Shown one piece after another: positions 41,656 to 43,377 of a stretch of 43,377 nt of DNA (the stretch's first letter is position 1; the number at the start of each line of letters is the position of its first letter). The notes under the pieces were generated by a model, which ran no database searches, was not told where the DNA came from, and was given only the letters and a program-made list of their open reading frames with translations. This DNA comes from an uncultured Clostridia bacterium (lineage in GTDB: Bacteria; Bacillota; Clostridia; TANB77; CAG-508), in the NCBI GenBank assembly GCA_934149005.1, contig CAKPDN010000010.1, positions 1-43,377 on the forward strand, in the 5' to 3' direction. The position numbers and the translations under genes are program-made.

Positions 41656-43377
41656 TTATTTATTTCTATTAGCTCTTTCTCTTTCTTTTGAGTCTAATAT
41701 TTTCTTTCTTAACCTAATTGACTTTGGTGTTATTTCCACTAATTCATCATCTTGTATAAACTCAATAGCTTTTTCAAGTGACATTTGAATTGGTGGAACT
41801 AATCTTAGTGCTTCATCTGAACCTGATGCTCTAGTATTTGTTAAATGTTTTTCTTTACATACATTTATTGCTAAATCCTCTCCTCTTGAGTTTAGCCCTA
41901 CTATCATCCCCTCATACACATCCACACCTGGTCCTATAAATAAATCACCTTTATCTTGTGCATTATATAATCCATATGTTATTGATTTTCCTGCTTCAAA
42001 TGCTACTATTGTTCCTCTAACACGTGCTTGAATATCTCCCTTATATGGTTCATAGCTATCAAATATATGGTTCATTGTTCCTTCACCTTTTGTGTCTGTA
42101 AGGAATTCTGTTCTGTATCCAATTATTCCTCTTGCTGGTATTCTGAATTCTATTTTTGTATGTCCAACTTCTGCTGGTTCCATGTTAACCATTTCAGCTT
42201 TTCTTCTTCCTAATTTTTCTATAACATTTCCTACACAATCATCTGGTACATTTACAACTAATAGTTCAATTGGTTCACATTTAACTCCATTAATTTCTTT
42301 AAAGATAACTTTTGGTCTTGATACTAATAATTCAAATCCTTCTCTTCTCATTGTTTCAATTAATACTGATAAATGAAGTTCTCCTCTTCCTGATACTTCA
42401 AAAGAATCTGGTGTTTCTCCATCTTTTACTCTTAATGATACATTTCTTTCTAATTCTTTATATAATCTATCTCTTATATGTCTTGATGTTACAAATTGTC
42501 CTTCTCTTCCTGCAAATGGTCCATTATTTACACTAAATGTCATTGTGACTGTTGGTTCATCTATATCTACAAATGGTATTTTTTCTGGGTGTTCAAAATC
42601 GCATACTGTATCACCTATGTTGATGTCTGATAATCCCGCAAATTCTATAATATCTCCTGCTCCAACTTCTTCAACTTCTACTTTTTTAAGTCCAACGTGT
42701 GTATATAATTTTGCTATTCTCCCTTGTGTTATTTTATCTTCTTTTCCACATATACTAACTGGCATTCCAACTTTCATTGTTCCTCTTTCTAGTCTTCCTA
42801 TACCAATTCTTCCAACATAATCATCATAATCTATGTTAGATACTAACATTTGTGCTGGTCCTTCTAAATCACATTTTGGTGGTTCAATCGTGTTTATTAT
42901 TGTTTCAAATAAACAAGATAAATCTGTTGTTTCATCTGCTAAATCCATTTTTGCAATTCCATTTTTTGCTGATGCATATACTACTGGAAAGTCTAATTGC
43001 TCATCTGTTGCATCTAATTCAATAAATAGTTCGATAACTTGGTCTACAACTTTTTCTGGTTGTGCTCCTGGTCTATCTATTTTGTTTATTACAACTATTG
43101 GTTTTAGTCCTAATGCTAATGATTTTTTTAGAACTTCTCTTGTTTGAGGCATTGCTCCTTCAAAAGCATCAACTAAAAGTAAAACACCATCAACTGTTTT
43201 TAAAACTCTTTCTACTTCTCCTCCAAAATCAGCATGTCCTGGTGTGTCTACTATATTTATTTTGATGTCTCCATGCATTACTGATGTATTTTTTGATAAA
43301 ATTGTTATTCCTCTTTCTTTTTCTTGGTCATTTGAGTCCATTACTCTTTCTTGTACTTGTTCATTTTCTCTGAATAC
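41656..43377 (-). CDS. typA: TypA/BipA ribosome-associated GTPase (N-terminus outside window)
   Basis: 573 codons are present; the frame is open to the window edge (VFRENEQVQERVMDSND), so about 30-40 N-terminal residues with the P-loop are missing. Visible: switch I region DQEKERGITILSKNTSV, switch II DTPGHADFGGEV, the guanine motif NKIDRPGA and SAKNG. Then come the beta-barrel domain, EF-G-like domains III and V, and the TypA-specific C-terminus (GRRKAEMVNMEPAE, RIPARGIIGYRTEFLTDTKG, HLTNTRASGSDEALRL). It acts on the ribosome in 50S assembly and stress growth. Its stop TAA is followed immediately by the mobile element. Confidence 0.96.
   Translation of the reverse strand, partial: VFRENEQVQERVMDSNDQEKERGITILSKNTSVMHGDIKINIVDTPGHADFGGEVERVLKTVDGVLLLVDAFEGAMPQTREVLKKSLALGLKPIVVINKIDRPGAQPEKVVDQVIELFIELDATDEQLDFPVVYASAKNGIAKMDLADETTDLSCLFETIINTIEPPKCDLEGPAQMLVSNIDYDDYVGRIGIGRLERGTMKVGMPVSICGKEDKITQGRIAKLYTHVGLKKVEVEEVGAGDIIEFAGLSDINIGDTVCDFEHPEKIPFVDIDEPTVTMTFSVNNGPFAGREGQFVTSRHIRDRLYKELERNVSLRVKDGETPDSFEVSGRGELHLSVLIETMRREGFELLVSRPKVIFKEINGVKCEPIELLVVNVPDDCVGNVIEKLGRRKAEMVNMEPAEVGHTKIEFRIPARGIIGYRTEFLTDTKGEGTMNHIFDSYEPYKGDIQARVRGTIVAFEAGKSITYGLYNAQDKGDLFIGPGVDVYEGMIVGLNSRGEDLAINVCKEKHLTNTRASGSDEALRLVPPIQMSLEKAIEFIQDDELVEITPKSIRLRKKILDSKERERANRNK

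Overview
The window is AT-rich DNA (I estimate under 30% G+C) from a Gram-positive bacterium, most likely an uncultured gut-type member of the Clostridia. The grounds are strong AGGAGG-type ribosome binding sites, codons ending in A/T, a MutS2/LonB/TypA/YrrM/U32 gene set, a spore photoproduct lyase relative, DUF421-DUF4363 and DUF1385-like proteins, and several short secreted proteins that share a GITLVAL-type N-terminal segment. Lineage below class is inference.

Layout. 1-1409: start of a pilin-like gene (minus strand) preceded by a 47-codon leader ORF that contains a (CA)n microsatellite encoding His-Thr repeats and runs into a large hairpin; then a 165-bp palindromic element and a decayed, inverted-repeat-bounded fragment. 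1410-3044: a secreted LamG-like protein with its own leader ORF and hairpin, followed by a second copy of the palindromic element. 3116-5716: tRNA-His, tRNA-Gln, mutS2. 5757-12021: an HD-CYTH fusion protein, then a thymidylate cluster (dCMP deaminase, SPL-family radical SAM protein, DHFR, thymidylate synthase) and a PflA-like radical SAM protein. 12150-13819: an anchored unknown protein and a tail-less FtsZ. 13980-18879: a complete fructose PTS operon (fruK, fruA, ptsH, ptsI). 19253-20167: a DUF1385-like membrane protein between two direct repeats. 20557-26910: a probable Tn4451-type mobilizable element with a frameshifted large serine recombinase, a MobV relaxase, an oriT-like dyad and a three-gene nucleoside-salvage cassette. 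27022-31628: tRNA-Tyr, a LexA-box-controlled Y-family polymerase, a DapB-like dehydrogenase, tRNA-Met, a coiled-coil protein and a TetR regulator. 31763-33532: a broken pilin-like/glycine-rich surface protein gene preceded by a second (CA)n His-Thr leader. 33788-39848: LonB-type protease, another pilin-like protein, DUF4363/DUF421, a holin-like four-helix membrane protein and a U32 protease. 40014-43377: a RelA/SpoT-domain protein, an O-methyltransferase and TypA/BipA (cut by the window edge).

How it works together. Most of the window is chromosomal housekeeping interrupted by small mobile units: five copies of one palindromic MITE-like family, two copies of a second family with 32-bp inverted repeats sitting exactly between a stop codon and the next ribosome binding site, and one mobilizable transposon. 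The most unusual signal is a set of very short, well-initiated leader ORFs ahead of secreted/pilin-like genes. Two of them carry (CA)n tracts read as alternating His-Thr codons, and one of these runs through a terminator-like hairpin. This looks like an undescribed, potentially phase-variable attenuation system for surface proteins; that role is inference.
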